DNA of 64,000 bases. Origin: Occallatibacter riparius (GTDB lineage: Bacteria > Acidobacteriota > Terriglobia > Terriglobales > Acidobacteriaceae). Below are positions 28,159 through 36,840 of the stretch, piece by piece. The position numbers and the translations under genes are program-made. Each line of letters opens with the position of its first letter. Within the stretch, counting starts at the first letter, position 1. The notes under the pieces were generated by a model, which saw only the letters and a program-made list of their open reading frames with translations, ran no database searches and was not told the origin of the DNA. Location of the stretch: assembly GCF_025264625.1 (NCBI RefSeq), contig NZ_CP093313.1, positions 3,534,001-3,598,000 of the forward strand. Reading direction: 5' to 3'.

Positions 28159-29055
28159 ATGAAATGCACCTCTCTGGTGCTGTTCTCCGTCCTGCTTGCG
28201 CCGCCGCTCTTTGCGGACGCTGGCGAACACATCATTCCGGCTGGCTCTCTGATTTCGTGCACGACCGATGAGCCAAAACTCTCCTCTAAAAACACGGCTG
28301 TGGGCGACCCGGTGCTGTGTCATCTGGCACATTCGGAACGCTACGGGCGAGCCACCCTGCCGTATAACAGCTTTCTGGTTGGACACTTCGAAGAGTACAA
28401 AGATCCCGGCCATTTCGTAGGCAAGGGATACATGGAACTGCGGTTCGATCAACTCGTGATTGAGCCCGACGTCGAAGTTCCAATTGATGCGCGCGTGGTG
28501 GATGTGCCAGGTTATCGCGTCGACACATACGGGCGCATTCTCGGAAAGGGCCACGCGGTGCGCGACGCCGTCCTGTGGTCGATTCCGGTGCTCTGGCCCA
28601 TCGATCTGCTGATGCTACCTGCGCGCGGACCCAGGCCTACGCTGAAGCAAGAAACCCGGATGACCCTGAAGATCATGGACAGCTTCGCAGTGCCAAATGC
28701 TAAGCTACCCTATACGGATCCGTACGGTCTCAGGCATCGCGATCAGTCGTACGATGAGCCCCCGGTGCAGCAACAGCAGCCGGTGCAGCAGCAGTCCTAT
28801 CAGCCTCCGCCGCAGCAGTATGCGCCGCAACCCCAATACACGCCGCAACCGCAATATCAGGCTGCGCCCACGTACAACTTCTATCAGCAGCCTCCGGTGG
28901 TGATTCAGCAGCCTCCGCAGGTAGTGGTCATGCAACAGCCGCCGACGTACGTCTACACGCCTCCCGCTCCGCCACCGCCCGTTTACGCGTATGGATATGG
29001 ATATGGGCCACCGGTGTGGGGCGTGCGCGGGGCCTACTTTTATCGAGGCTGGTGA
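28159..29055 (+). CDS. Secreted protein with VirB10/TrbI-like domain and Gln/Pro/Tyr-rich tail
   Basis: 298 aa. A signal peptide (LVLFSVLLAPPLFADA) precedes a beta-rich domain: IPAGSLISCTTDEPKLSSKN, then GDPVLCHL, LPYNSFLVGHFEE, YMELRFDQLVIEPDVEVPIDARVVD. The order G-x-L-I then V-G-D-x-V then L-P-x-x-S then L-x-F is reminiscent of the VirB10/TrbI C-terminal barrel, although there is no transmembrane anchor and no conjugation gene nearby. Residues ~215-298 are low complexity, rich in Gln, Pro and Tyr, ending in Gly-Tyr repeats. It has a strong GGAGG site. Function is unknown; an envelope or surface-structural role is a guess. Confidence 0.65.
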   Translation: MKCTSLVLFSVLLAPPLFADAGEHIIPAGSLISCTTDEPKLSSKNTAVGDPVLCHLAHSERYGRATLPYNSFLVGHFEEYKDPGHFVGKGYMELRFDQLVIEPDVEVPIDARVVDVPGYRVDTYGRILGKGHAVRDAVLWSIPVLWPIDLLMLPARGPRPTLKQETRMTLKIMDSFAVPNAKLPYTDPYGLRHRDQSYDEPPVQQQQPVQQQSYQPPPQQYAPQPQYTPQPQYQAAPTYNFYQQPPVVIQQPPQVVVMQQPPTYVYTPPAPPPPVYAYGYGYGPPVWGVRGAYFYRGW

Positions 29056-29187
29056 AAACCGGGACGAGAGCGCGACTCGACTGGTTCCATTCGGCGGATA
29101 TGAGTACTTTGCACCACGCCGCCCGTCGTGACCTTTTAGACTGAACCTTGCGGTCTTTGGACGCGAGTAACAGTTGGAGAAGGCACG

Positions 29188-30132
29188 TTGGCTAAATATC
29201 TTGTGACAGGAGCGGCTGGTTTCATCGGCCGTTCCATTGCGGCGGCGCTCCTGGCGCGCGGCGAGTCGGTGCGCGGCATCGACAATTTCATAACAGGCAG
29301 GCGCACGAACCTGGTCGGCATCGAAACGATGGAATTCATCGAGGGAGATCTGGCTGATCCTGCGGCGTGCGCACGCGCATGCAAGGGTGTCGAGGTTGTA
29401 TTCCACGAGGCCGCGCTGGCATCGGTACCACGGTCAGTGGCCGATCCGGTAGGCACAAATGTGAACTGCGTGGATGCAACTCTGAACGTGCTCGTAGCTG
29501 CACGTGACGCGGGCGTGCGCCGCGTGGTGTATGCGGGATCATCGTCGGCTTATGGCGACACGCCGACTCTGCCGAAGCATGAAGAGATGAAGCCGAGCCC
29601 TATCTCGCCGTACGCCGTGGCGAAGCTCGCGGGCGAGCACTATCTGGCCTCGTTTACACGTGTGTATGGGCTGGAAACTGTGACACTCCGTTACTTCAAC
29701 GTGTTCGGGCCCTACCAGGATCCCACGTCGCATTACTCCGGCGTGTTGGCCATCTTCTGCCGCAAGATGCTGAAGGGCGAACAGCCCACGATCTACGGAG
29801 ACGGCGAGCAGAGCCGCGACTTTACCTACATCGACAACGTGGTACATGCGAATCTGCTTGCGGCCGAGGCGCCGGCTGATAGGGTCTCGGGTGAGATGAT
29901 GAATGCCGCGACCGGCCGGCGAATCACGCTGAATGAAACGTTCAAGGTTCTGCGTGACCTGACCGGGCACAAGGGCGAGCCCGCCTACGGTCCGGCGCGC
30001 TCCGGCGATGTGCACGATTCGCTTGCGGATATCCGCAAAGCGGAAGAGCGCATGGGGTACAAGCCCCTGGTGGATTTCCGGGAAGGATTGCGCAGGACCG
30101 TGGATTGGTATCGGGAGAGTGAAGGGCTTTAG
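29188..30132 (+). CDS. NAD-dependent nucleotide-sugar epimerase (extended SDR)
   Basis: 314 aa, starting with TTG preceded by GGAGAAGG. The Rossmann motif TGAAGFIGRSIAAALL is at residues 6-21, the catalytic Tyr142 and Lys146 in PYAVAK, and RYFNVFGPYQDPTSHYSGV near 165-185, diagnostic of UDP-hexose 4-epimerases of the WbpP/GalE group. It interconverts UDP-GlcNAc/GalNAc or related sugars for surface polysaccharide. It is convergent with the UDP-sugar dehydrogenase gene, separated by a bidirectional terminator, so the two may serve the same pathway (UDP-hexosaminuronic acid). Confidence 0.88.
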   Translation: MAKYLVTGAAGFIGRSIAAALLARGESVRGIDNFITGRRTNLVGIETMEFIEGDLADPAACARACKGVEVVFHEAALASVPRSVADPVGTNVNCVDATLNVLVAARDAGVRRVVYAGSSSAYGDTPTLPKHEEMKPSPISPYAVAKLAGEHYLASFTRVYGLETVTLRYFNVFGPYQDPTSHYSGVLAIFCRKMLKGEQPTIYGDGEQSRDFTYIDNVVHANLLAAEAPADRVSGEMMNAATGRRITLNETFKVLRDLTGHKGEPAYGPARSGDVHDSLADIRKAEERMGYKPLVDFREGLRRTVDWYRESEGL

Positions 30133-30146
30133 TAAGAAAGTGTGAC

Positions 30147-30174
30147 AAAGGGCGCTCGGATTCGAGCGCCCTTT
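30147..30174. terminator. Bidirectional intrinsic terminator
   Basis: A perfect 12-bp stem: AAAGGGCGCTCG, a four-base GATT loop, then CGAGCGCCCTTT. The A/T ends give a short U-run on both strands, so it terminates both the epimerase gene and the converging dehydrogenase gene. Confidence 0.85.
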
Positions 30175-30199
30175 CGCATGTTCGGAGTCACGTGCGCGA

Positions 30200-31543
30200 T
30201 CAGCAGCGCACGATCTTATCCGACTGAATCCCCTTGGTCGCGTTCCGAGTGTCGATCACCAACTTCGCGCGATTGACGATGTCCTTATAGTCATATGTGG
30301 AGTGATCAGTGACGATGAGGACAGCATCGAATTGCTCGATATTGTCGAGCGGCGTGTTCTCCATGTTGAGGTCGTAGTGGCGGCCGCGCCCCACGTGCGG
30401 GAAGAACGGATCGTTGTAGAAGACAGTAGCGCCCTTCTGGCGCAGCAACTCGATGATCGTGAGCGAGGGTGACTCGCGCAGGTCGTCGATGTCTTTCTTG
30501 TACGAGAGGCCGAGGACAAGGATCTTCGAACCGTTCATCGCCTTGCGGTGATCGTTGAGCGCGGCAGCGGTCTGCTCGATAACGAAGTAGGGCATGCCGA
30601 TGTTCACTTCCCCGGCTAGTTCGATGAACTTGGTGCGGAAGTCGTATTCCTTGGCCTTCCACGAGAGATAAAACGGATCGATGGGGATGCAGTGTCCGCC
30701 AAGCCCGGGGCCGGGATAAAAGGCCTGGAAGCCGAATGGCTTTGTCTTGGCGGCATCGATGACTTCGTGCATGTCGATGCCCATGCGCATGCAGAGCTGT
30801 TTCAGCTCGTTCACCAAGGCGATGTTCACGCAGCGGTAGATGTTTTCAAGAAGCTTGGTCATCTCCGCCACGGCAGGGCTTGATACGGGAATGACGCGGC
30901 GGAAGATGGAGCCGTACATGGCGGTGGCGAGTTCCACCGCGCCGGGATCGCAGCCTCCAACAACTTTGGGGATGTCGTGCCGCGCGACGGTGTCGTTGCC
31001 GGGATCTTCGCGTTCGGGCGAGAAGGCCACATGAAGGCCGATATCACCGACTGACCGAGCAACCTTAAGCCCGTGGGGGTTGCCCTTCTCGAGCAACGGG
31101 ACGACTATCTCCTCGGTCGTGCCGGGATAGGTCGTGCTTTCCAGCACGATGAGCTGACCCGCTCGCACGTACGGCGCGATCGATTGCACGGTGCCGGTCA
31201 CGTAGCTCAGGTCGGGCTCGTGGTACTCATTGAGTGGCGTGGGTACGCAGATGATGACCGCATCCATGCTGGCCACCTCTGAATAATCAGAAGTCGCGCT
31301 GAACCCGGCTCTTTGTGCCTCCTGGATGTGTTCAGGCAGAATGCGGACAATGTAGGATCCACCGGAGTTGAGGGTCTCGACCTTGCTCTCGGCAATGTCG
31401 AAGCCGGTGATGCGGAACCGCTCGGCGCTGAACAGAAGTGCAAGCGGCAGACCGACATAACCCATGCCGACAATGCCTATACGAGCTTCACGGGACTCAA
31501 TGCGCTGCTTCAACTCAGGCAGCGAGGTGCTGATGGTGGACAT
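30200..31543 (-). CDS. UDP-N-acetyl-D-hexosamine 6-dehydrogenase (WbpA/WecC-like)
   Basis: 447 aa. N-terminal Rossmann motif GIVGMGYVGLPLALLF at residues 23-38, the central helix, and the catalytic Cys285 in GLGGHCIPIDPFYLSWKAKE, followed by the C-terminal UDP-binding part (LVLGLSYKKDIDDLRESPS). It makes two NAD-dependent oxidations of the sugar C6 to give the uronic acid. The start ATG has TAGAAT exactly six bases upstream and no properly spaced ribosome site, so the message is likely leaderless. It pairs with the epimerase gene in a WbpA/WbpP-like pathway. Confidence 0.9.
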   Translation of the reverse strand: MSTISTSLPELKQRIESREARIGIVGMGYVGLPLALLFSAERFRITGFDIAESKVETLNSGGSYIVRILPEHIQEAQRAGFSATSDYSEVASMDAVIICVPTPLNEYHEPDLSYVTGTVQSIAPYVRAGQLIVLESTTYPGTTEEIVVPLLEKGNPHGLKVARSVGDIGLHVAFSPEREDPGNDTVARHDIPKVVGGCDPGAVELATAMYGSIFRRVIPVSSPAVAEMTKLLENIYRCVNIALVNELKQLCMRMGIDMHEVIDAAKTKPFGFQAFYPGPGLGGHCIPIDPFYLSWKAKEYDFRTKFIELAGEVNIGMPYFVIEQTAAALNDHRKAMNGSKILVLGLSYKKDIDDLRESPSLTIIELLRQKGATVFYNDPFFPHVGRGRHYDLNMENTPLDNIEQFDAVLIVTDHSTYDYKDIVNRAKLVIDTRNATKGIQSDKIVRC

Positions 31544-31549
31544 AGCGTA

Positions 31550-31555
31550 ATTCTA
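31550..31555 (-). promoter_or_regulatory. -10-like hexamer six bases before dehydrogenase ATG
   Basis: On the minus strand TAGAAT is followed by six bases and the ATG at 31543. A GAGG is present but about 15 bases from the start, too far for normal initiation. Confidence 0.5.
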
Positions 31556-31704
31556 ATTCCTCTGAATTTACTTGACCGAGTATCAAAGCTATTGCAATCG
31601 GGTCTGTCGCACAATCGCCAACGTGAGTGAGCACGGTACGGGTATCGTGTGAGCGCGCGCGTCTTGCCCCTGCGGTAGACAGGTTAGAGTTGTGGGATAT
31701 AAGG

Positions 31705-33081
31705 ATGACCGCAACGGGAGCACTTCGAATCTCAGACGAGGCACGGCTCTACGGGCTGGAGGAACTGTCCCGCCGCGCTGGCCTGCACGACCATGACTGG
31801 CAGGGCTGGCGTATCGACGCCAATCCAGGCTCCCTGATTCTGCGCAGGAGAGATGGTGCAGGCCAGATCGTCTTTCCGGCATCGAAGACCGAGCTGAGCA
31901 GCGGACGGGTGGTGCGAAAGAGTTGGTTCAGAGAACCTGACGCCCACCTCGGCGGCCCGGTACCCGAATTCATTGTGCCGTTCTGTTCCGCGGAGTCCAA
32001 GGCAGGCGAGTCGCTGTTTGTGGAGACTGCGCCGGGGGAATTCCGCTGTACGGAAGACCTGTTGGCCTCGGCGGCGTTGGTGCTATCTCGATACGAGGAG
32101 ATCGTGTCTACGGAACGAGATGAGCACGGGCGCTTCCGATCCGCAAACGGAGTAGCAACACGCGACGGGTATCTCGACCGGCCCATCGTGGATGAGTGGG
32201 GACTGGCGCTAGAGCAGATCATTCAGGCGATGGAGCCCGGGTGGCGCGCGCCAAAGCGAACAGTACGGGTAAAGGTGAGCCACGATGTGGACCTCATCGG
32301 GATTCCCTTTCGCCTGCGCGAGCCCGCGGTGCAGATCCTGGCGCGACGTCAGTTCGGCGCGGCCATCCGCGATCTGCTGAGCGGATTTACCGGAGTGCTG
32401 CCAGGCTCGCTGGGGCAGGTGATGGAGATCTGCGAGCAGGTGCAGACACGAGGGCTCAAGTCTGCCCTTTACTGGAAAGCTTCGGCGCGCACGGCCTTTG
32501 ACAGCGGCTATGACATCGATGATCCCCGCGTAGCACGCGTGATGGACTGGGCGCGTGCGCACGCAATCGAAATGGGCGTGCACCCGGGCTATTACACATT
32601 CGGCAACCCAGAGGAATTGGCCGCCGAAGTGGACCGGTGCCGGCGGGCGGTCGGTGAGGGCGAGATGGGCGGCCGGCAGCATTACCTTCGCTGGTCGCCT
32701 GACACGTGGCTGCACTGGGAGCAGTGCGGGATGGCGTACGACAGCTCAGTAGGATTTGCCGATTGCGTGGGATTCCGCGCCGGAACATGCTGGCCGTACC
32801 GACCATGGTTGTGGAATGAGAACCGACGGGCGAAGCTTCTGGAGATACCGCTCGTCGTCATGGAGCAGTCGCTGGTCAGCCCGCAGTACATGGGACTGCC
32901 GCCGGAAGCGAGCTCGGAGGCCGTGAGAGGGTTGTTGCGCAGATGCGCAAGCGTCGGCGGCGTGTTCACGCTGCTGTGGCACAACAACTGCCTTGGTGAT
33001 CCCTACTCCAAGCACCTGCCTGGTATATTCGACGCGCTGGCGGGCCTGGAGAATCACGACTGGAGAAATGAACAGGGGTAG
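31705..33081 (+). CDS. Polysaccharide deacetylase-like protein with N-terminal extension
   Basis: 458 aa. The SHDVDLIG motif near residue 192 (the Asp-Asp metal pair of NodB-like deacetylases), followed by AIEMGVHPGYYTF near 290 and LLWHNN near the end (the last His), matches large deacetylase-like proteins that carry an N-terminal DUF7033-type domain of about 170 residues. The substrate is probably a surface polysaccharide. Start chosen at the ATG with AAGG upstream. It is divergent from the dehydrogenase gene and followed by the SpecificRecomb gene. Confidence 0.75.
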   Translation: MTATGALRISDEARLYGLEELSRRAGLHDHDWQGWRIDANPGSLILRRRDGAGQIVFPASKTELSSGRVVRKSWFREPDAHLGGPVPEFIVPFCSAESKAGESLFVETAPGEFRCTEDLLASAALVLSRYEEIVSTERDEHGRFRSANGVATRDGYLDRPIVDEWGLALEQIIQAMEPGWRAPKRTVRVKVSHDVDLIGIPFRLREPAVQILARRQFGAAIRDLLSGFTGVLPGSLGQVMEICEQVQTRGLKSALYWKASARTAFDSGYDIDDPRVARVMDWARAHAIEMGVHPGYYTFGNPEELAAEVDRCRRAVGEGEMGGRQHYLRWSPDTWLHWEQCGMAYDSSVGFADCVGFRAGTCWPYRPWLWNENRRAKLLEIPLVVMEQSLVSPQYMGLPPEASSEAVRGLLRRCASVGGVFTLLWHNNCLGDPYSKHLPGIFDALAGLENHDWRNEQG

Positions 33082-33141
33082 CCCAGGTTGACCCCGGCTA
33101 GAATGCACCCAGCCGTTTCAGCAGTTTCAGGGTAGGCTGCG

Positions 33142-35214
33142 ATGACCGTCTCACAGGCTGTTGATACCCACAACCTGATTCTGGAATCCCTCCCGCCGGA
33201 GATGCGTAGCGATCCGGCGATCAACTCTCTCGTGTCCATCCTTGAGCGGTACCTGAACCCGGCCGACCTCGCTGAGCGGCTGGACGCCTTTGTTGCGCTT
33301 AAGAGGTGGGTATCGACAGGCAAGGGTGTCTCCGGCGCGACCAGGCCACGGCTCGGTAATTTTCTTACGCTCATCGAATCGCAGACGGAGCTGCGCAAAG
33401 CGTTTCAGGCGGCCAGTCGCCAGGTTTTGACCGAACTCCGCTCAGTGGAATTGTTCGCCGAAGCGGGCCTGCAGCCGCACGCGGGACTGTGGTCCGAGAC
33501 CATTCGCCGCATTACGCAGCGCATTCTACCCTCCGCGCAGAGCGAGACTGATCTTCGCTGGCTAGTGGTTCGACTCTATCCCACAGCCAAAGACATCGAC
33601 AGGCTGTTCGAACTGCCGGACGAACAGTTCGAGCGGATGGCGCGGGCTCTTTCTCCGGCAGAGGACGCGGCGGCGTGGGCTGTTCAGCGATCCGACCTGA
33701 CGCAGGCTTTCCAGTTGCTCGCTGTCCATATAGCCGGCCTTGGGTTGTCGCCGGAGATGCGTGCGCGCAGCACGCCCAATGCCATTGAAGAGTCGCCCTA
33801 TTACCGGATCCAGCAAGCGACAGCAGAGTTGGTGAAGCAGAGCGGAACACCTGACACGATCCGTGAGTGGCGCACGCAGGCACATCGCATCCGCGAAGAA
33901 CTTGAACACGCGCATCTGCGCATGGAAGACGCGGGCGTGAGCACGGCGCTTGTATTTGATCTGCTCACCATCGAGCGGGCGCTTAACCGCATGCAATGCA
34001 TCGCCGTGCTGCTCTTTGTGGCGGAACCTCATGAAGCGATCGTTGCGGTCAAGGTCCTGCTGGATGACGTGATGAATTCCCGCCGTGACGAGCTAAGCGT
34101 CCGCGGATTGTTGCGCGAGAACACTGCGCTGCTGGCGCGCAAAATCGTCGAGCGAACCGGGAAGACAGGCGAGCACTACATCGCAAATACGCGCAAGGAA
34201 TACCGCTCCATCTGGAAAGCGTCCTTGGGCGGCGGACTATTGACCGTGCTGACCGCGGCGATCAAGATGCGTGTGGTGGAGGCGCATTTTCCACCATTCG
34301 TCGAGTTCATGGCGGCCGGCATGGACTATGCGCTGAGTTTCATCGTCATGCAGCATCTGCATCTCGCGCTTGCCACCAAGCAGCCGTCAGTAACCGCAGC
34401 AACATTTGCCGGAATCGTGCGTACCTCGCAAGGCAAGGAGCGGCTGGAGCGAGTGGCGGAGTTCGTGAGCCGAATTGCCCGGAGCCAGCTGGCGTCGGCG
34501 ATCGCCAATCTCATTGCCGTGGGCGGCGGGTGCGTGGCGTTCGCTGAGCTGTGGTTCTATATTTTCGGAAGCCGTTACCTTGATGTTCAAACGTCAAAGT
34601 ATGTCTATTTCACGCTCGACCCGTTTGGATCAGGCACCATCATCTTCGCGGCCATCACCGGCCTGATCCTGTGGGTCTCGGCGCTTGCAGGCGGCTGGAT
34701 CGAGAATTTCTTCAAGTTCAACTCCATTCCGCTTGCCATTGCGCAGCATCCGGCGGGTCACACCTTTGGCCAGCAACGCATGAAGAGGCTGGCGAATTTC
34801 ATCGACGCCAATATCTCAGGCTGGGGCACATGCATTGTGCTTGGCTTTGGTCTGGGTTTCGTTCCAGCGCTCGGAAAATTTCTTGGTGTTCCGCTCGATG
34901 TTCGCCACGTGACGCTCACGACCGGAACACTTGCGCTGGCCGCGGCGAGTTTCGGAAAAGACTGGCTCTATCGCGGTTGGTTCATCTACACGGTCTATGG
35001 AGTTGCTGTCACCTTTGTTGTCAACCTCGGCGTGAGCTTCTCCATCGCCGCATCCGTCGCCTTGCGAGCGTATGGGGTACCGGGGAAGGAGCAGTGGAGA
35101 TTGCTGCGGCATACGATCAAGAGCTTCTTCCGATCGCCGGCGAGGTTCCTGTTCCCCCCGCGGATCAACGTCGAGACGAGCGAAGCCGACCGCGCCGGGC
35201 ACCAGGCTTCGTAA
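33142..35214 (+). CDS. SpecificRecomb-family membrane protein (COG4389-like)
   Basis: 690 aa. The N-terminal ~350 residues are soluble and helical; the C-terminal half has several membrane helices (LGGGLLTVLTAAIKM, IIFAAITGLILWVSALAGGWIENF, WGTCIVLGFGLGFVPALG, IYTVYGVAVTFVVNLGVSFSIA). The segment GGWIENFFKFNSIPLAIAQHP and the C-terminal part match proteins named site-specific recombinase of the Gcr type, but there is no recombinase active site and a DNA recombination role is doubtful. Function unknown. It ends just before the M23 peptidase gene on the other strand. Confidence 0.7.
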   Translation: MTVSQAVDTHNLILESLPPEMRSDPAINSLVSILERYLNPADLAERLDAFVALKRWVSTGKGVSGATRPRLGNFLTLIESQTELRKAFQAASRQVLTELRSVELFAEAGLQPHAGLWSETIRRITQRILPSAQSETDLRWLVVRLYPTAKDIDRLFELPDEQFERMARALSPAEDAAAWAVQRSDLTQAFQLLAVHIAGLGLSPEMRARSTPNAIEESPYYRIQQATAELVKQSGTPDTIREWRTQAHRIREELEHAHLRMEDAGVSTALVFDLLTIERALNRMQCIAVLLFVAEPHEAIVAVKVLLDDVMNSRRDELSVRGLLRENTALLARKIVERTGKTGEHYIANTRKEYRSIWKASLGGGLLTVLTAAIKMRVVEAHFPPFVEFMAAGMDYALSFIVMQHLHLALATKQPSVTAATFAGIVRTSQGKERLERVAEFVSRIARSQLASAIANLIAVGGGCVAFAELWFYIFGSRYLDVQTSKYVYFTLDPFGSGTIIFAAITGLILWVSALAGGWIENFFKFNSIPLAIAQHPAGHTFGQQRMKRLANFIDANISGWGTCIVLGFGLGFVPALGKFLGVPLDVRHVTLTTGTLALAAASFGKDWLYRGWFIYTVYGVAVTFVVNLGVSFSIAASVALRAYGVPGKEQWRLLRHTIKSFFRSPARFLFPPRINVETSEADRAGHQAS

Positions 35215-35215
35215 T

Positions 35216-36154
35216 CTAGTGCGCGTGGCGATGTTCGGGCTTCAAATCAGGCAATGTGAGGTGGACTAGCTGCACCGGATCGACTGCAGAGCCTGACCAC
35301 TTCGCTTCAAAGTGTAGATGAGGCCCGGAGACGCGGCCGGTGGCTCCGCTCAGCCCCATGGTCTGCCCCTTGCGCACGCGCCGGCCTTCGTGGACATCGA
35401 TGCGCGACAGGTGCATGTAAACGGTGAAGAGGCGCTGGCCGTGGTTAATGATGACGATGTTGCCCTCGTAGAACATCGATCGCGCCAGCACCACGACGCC
35501 CGAATTAGACGCGTGGACCGCTGTGCCCTCCTTCGCTGGATAATCAGTCCCAAGGTGGCGGCTGGTCTTCTCCTCGTTCATCAGGCGTGTCTCGCCGAAG
35601 CTTGGCGTAGCAGGCGCTTCAATCGGTTCGGCAAATCCGCCTGACCAGAGCGGCCGCTGGATGTCGCGGGCGAAAGCCCTTTTCTTGAGCAGGTCGTCGT
35701 GGGCAATCTGCTTCTGTTCCTCGGGGCTGGGCTGCACGTATTGTTCCGGAACCTGGACGTTCCCAGCGCTCGCGTTGATTGGCTCGATGGTCACTCTCTT
35801 CGTGGCGCTCGCCCAGCGGCCGGTTCGCAGGTGCGCACTGACCTTTACTTCGTAGGGTCCGGGCTGCGTGTCAAGATCGACGCCGGCGAGGGCGTACCAG
35901 AGATGCGGCTTTTCTCCGCGAAAGAACGTCAGGCGCTTGCCGTGCCACGTGCCGGTGACCTTGATAGCAGGTGCCGTGAGTTCGCAAGTAACAAAAAGCG
36001 GGGATCCCTGCTGGGGCTGGTCCGGCTGCCAGAAGACGTTCTTGATGGGATCCGGGTGCGGCTCAGCCGCGTGCTGCGCGAATGCTGCAACGGCGAATGA
36101 GAATAGGAGGGAGACCAGCGCCGCGCGAATGACACGGGAAGAGGAACAGTTCAT
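35216..36154 (-). CDS. M23 family metallopeptidase (LytM-type), secreted
   Basis: 312 aa with an N-terminal signal sequence (ALVSLLFSFAVAAFAQ). The catalytic domain lies at about residues 195-295: HLGTDYPAKEGTAVHA (His and Asp zinc ligands), GNIVIINHGQRLFTVYMHL and GPHLHFE (the HLH pair). Before it is a beta-rich domain (VTCELTAPAIKVTGTWHGK) as seen in periplasmic M23 proteins. It cleaves peptidoglycan cross-links or acts as a regulator of amidases. It lies downstream of the metallophosphoesterase gene, in the same direction. Confidence 0.88.
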   Translation of the reverse strand: MNCSSSRVIRAALVSLLFSFAVAAFAQHAAEPHPDPIKNVFWQPDQPQQGSPLFVTCELTAPAIKVTGTWHGKRLTFFRGEKPHLWYALAGVDLDTQPGPYEVKVSAHLRTGRWASATKRVTIEPINASAGNVQVPEQYVQPSPEEQKQIAHDDLLKKRAFARDIQRPLWSGGFAEPIEAPATPSFGETRLMNEEKTSRHLGTDYPAKEGTAVHASNSGVVVLARSMFYEGNIVIINHGQRLFTVYMHLSRIDVHEGRRVRKGQTMGLSGATGRVSGPHLHFEAKWSGSAVDPVQLVHLTLPDLKPEHRHAH

Positions 36155-36261
36155 CTGTCTTCAACCTGCGGACTTGGGGTACTTCCGCATAGACGTTGGG
36201 ATGCGAAGACCGGATCGTGAGATGCCGCACCGCGAAGTAGCTTGCGCCGCGCGAAGGAACT

Positions 36262-36735
36262 TCAGTTACTCAACGGAACGTTCAGAGCAACAATCTCAGC
36301 CTCGACACCCCCGTCGTCGCTTACGTGCAGGTATCCCATGGTCACCGCGAGATTGAATCGCCGCGGCCCGCAACTGCCTGGGTTGAAATAAAGCACGTCC
36401 TTATGGCGACGGATCTCCGCCTTGTGGGAATGCCCGAACAGCACAGCCGCGAACTTCGCCGCGGCGGGGTCCAGGTGCAGAGTGGAGATGTCGTGCAGCA
36501 GGTAGATGTAGGCGCCATCGAAGAGCAGGACCTCGGTCTCAGGCAGGCGGCTGCATGGGCCGCTCTTGTCGATGTTGCCGCGAACGGCCGTGACCGGAGC
36601 GTACTCGCGGAGGGTATCGAGGATTTCAGGATCGCCCACGTCACCCAAGTGAAGGATCGCCTCAGCGCCTCTGAGTTTCGGCAGAACCTCGGGGCGCAGC
36701 AGGCCGTGTGTGTCGCTGATGACGGCGATCTTCAA
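36262..36735 (-). CDS. YfcE-like metallophosphoesterase
   Basis: 157 aa, starting at TTG with GAGAGGAACGAA upstream. Metal ligands are in order: VISDTHGL (Asp8, His10), LHLGDVGDPEIL, VRGNIDKS, and FGHSHKAEIRRHKD, then NPGSCGPRRF, the complete YfcE/MJ0936-like phosphodiesterase pattern. The substrate is unknown (cyclic dinucleotide or phosphodiester model substrates in homologues). It is divergent from the P450 gene. Confidence 0.88.
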   Translation of the reverse strand: MKIAVISDTHGLLRPEVLPKLRGAEAILHLGDVGDPEILDTLREYAPVTAVRGNIDKSGPCSRLPETEVLLFDGAYIYLLHDISTLHLDPAAAKFAAVLFGHSHKAEIRRHKDVLYFNPGSCGPRRFNLAVTMGYLHVSDDGGVEAEIVALNVPLSN

Positions 36736-36840
36736 TTCGTTCCTCTCAACAACTCTGATGCTGCAATCCGATTGCGTCGAAATGGATTAGATGCCCGATT
36801 CCAAGGAGATGCCTTTCCGCTAAAATTCGGGACAGAGCGC

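Noticed and set aside
28750-28990. CRISPR-like or satellite repeat
   Set aside because: The repeated CAG/CCG pattern encodes the Gln/Pro/Tyr-rich tail of the gene at 28159; no regular spacer-repeat structure exists.
33142-35214. True site-specific recombinase
   Set aside because: Although the family name says so, no Ser or Tyr recombinase active site is present and the C-terminal half is a membrane protein.
36325-36840. Long upstream part of the P450 frame
   Set aside because: It runs antisense to the metallophosphoesterase gene, which has all catalytic motifs; the P450 homology begins only after it.
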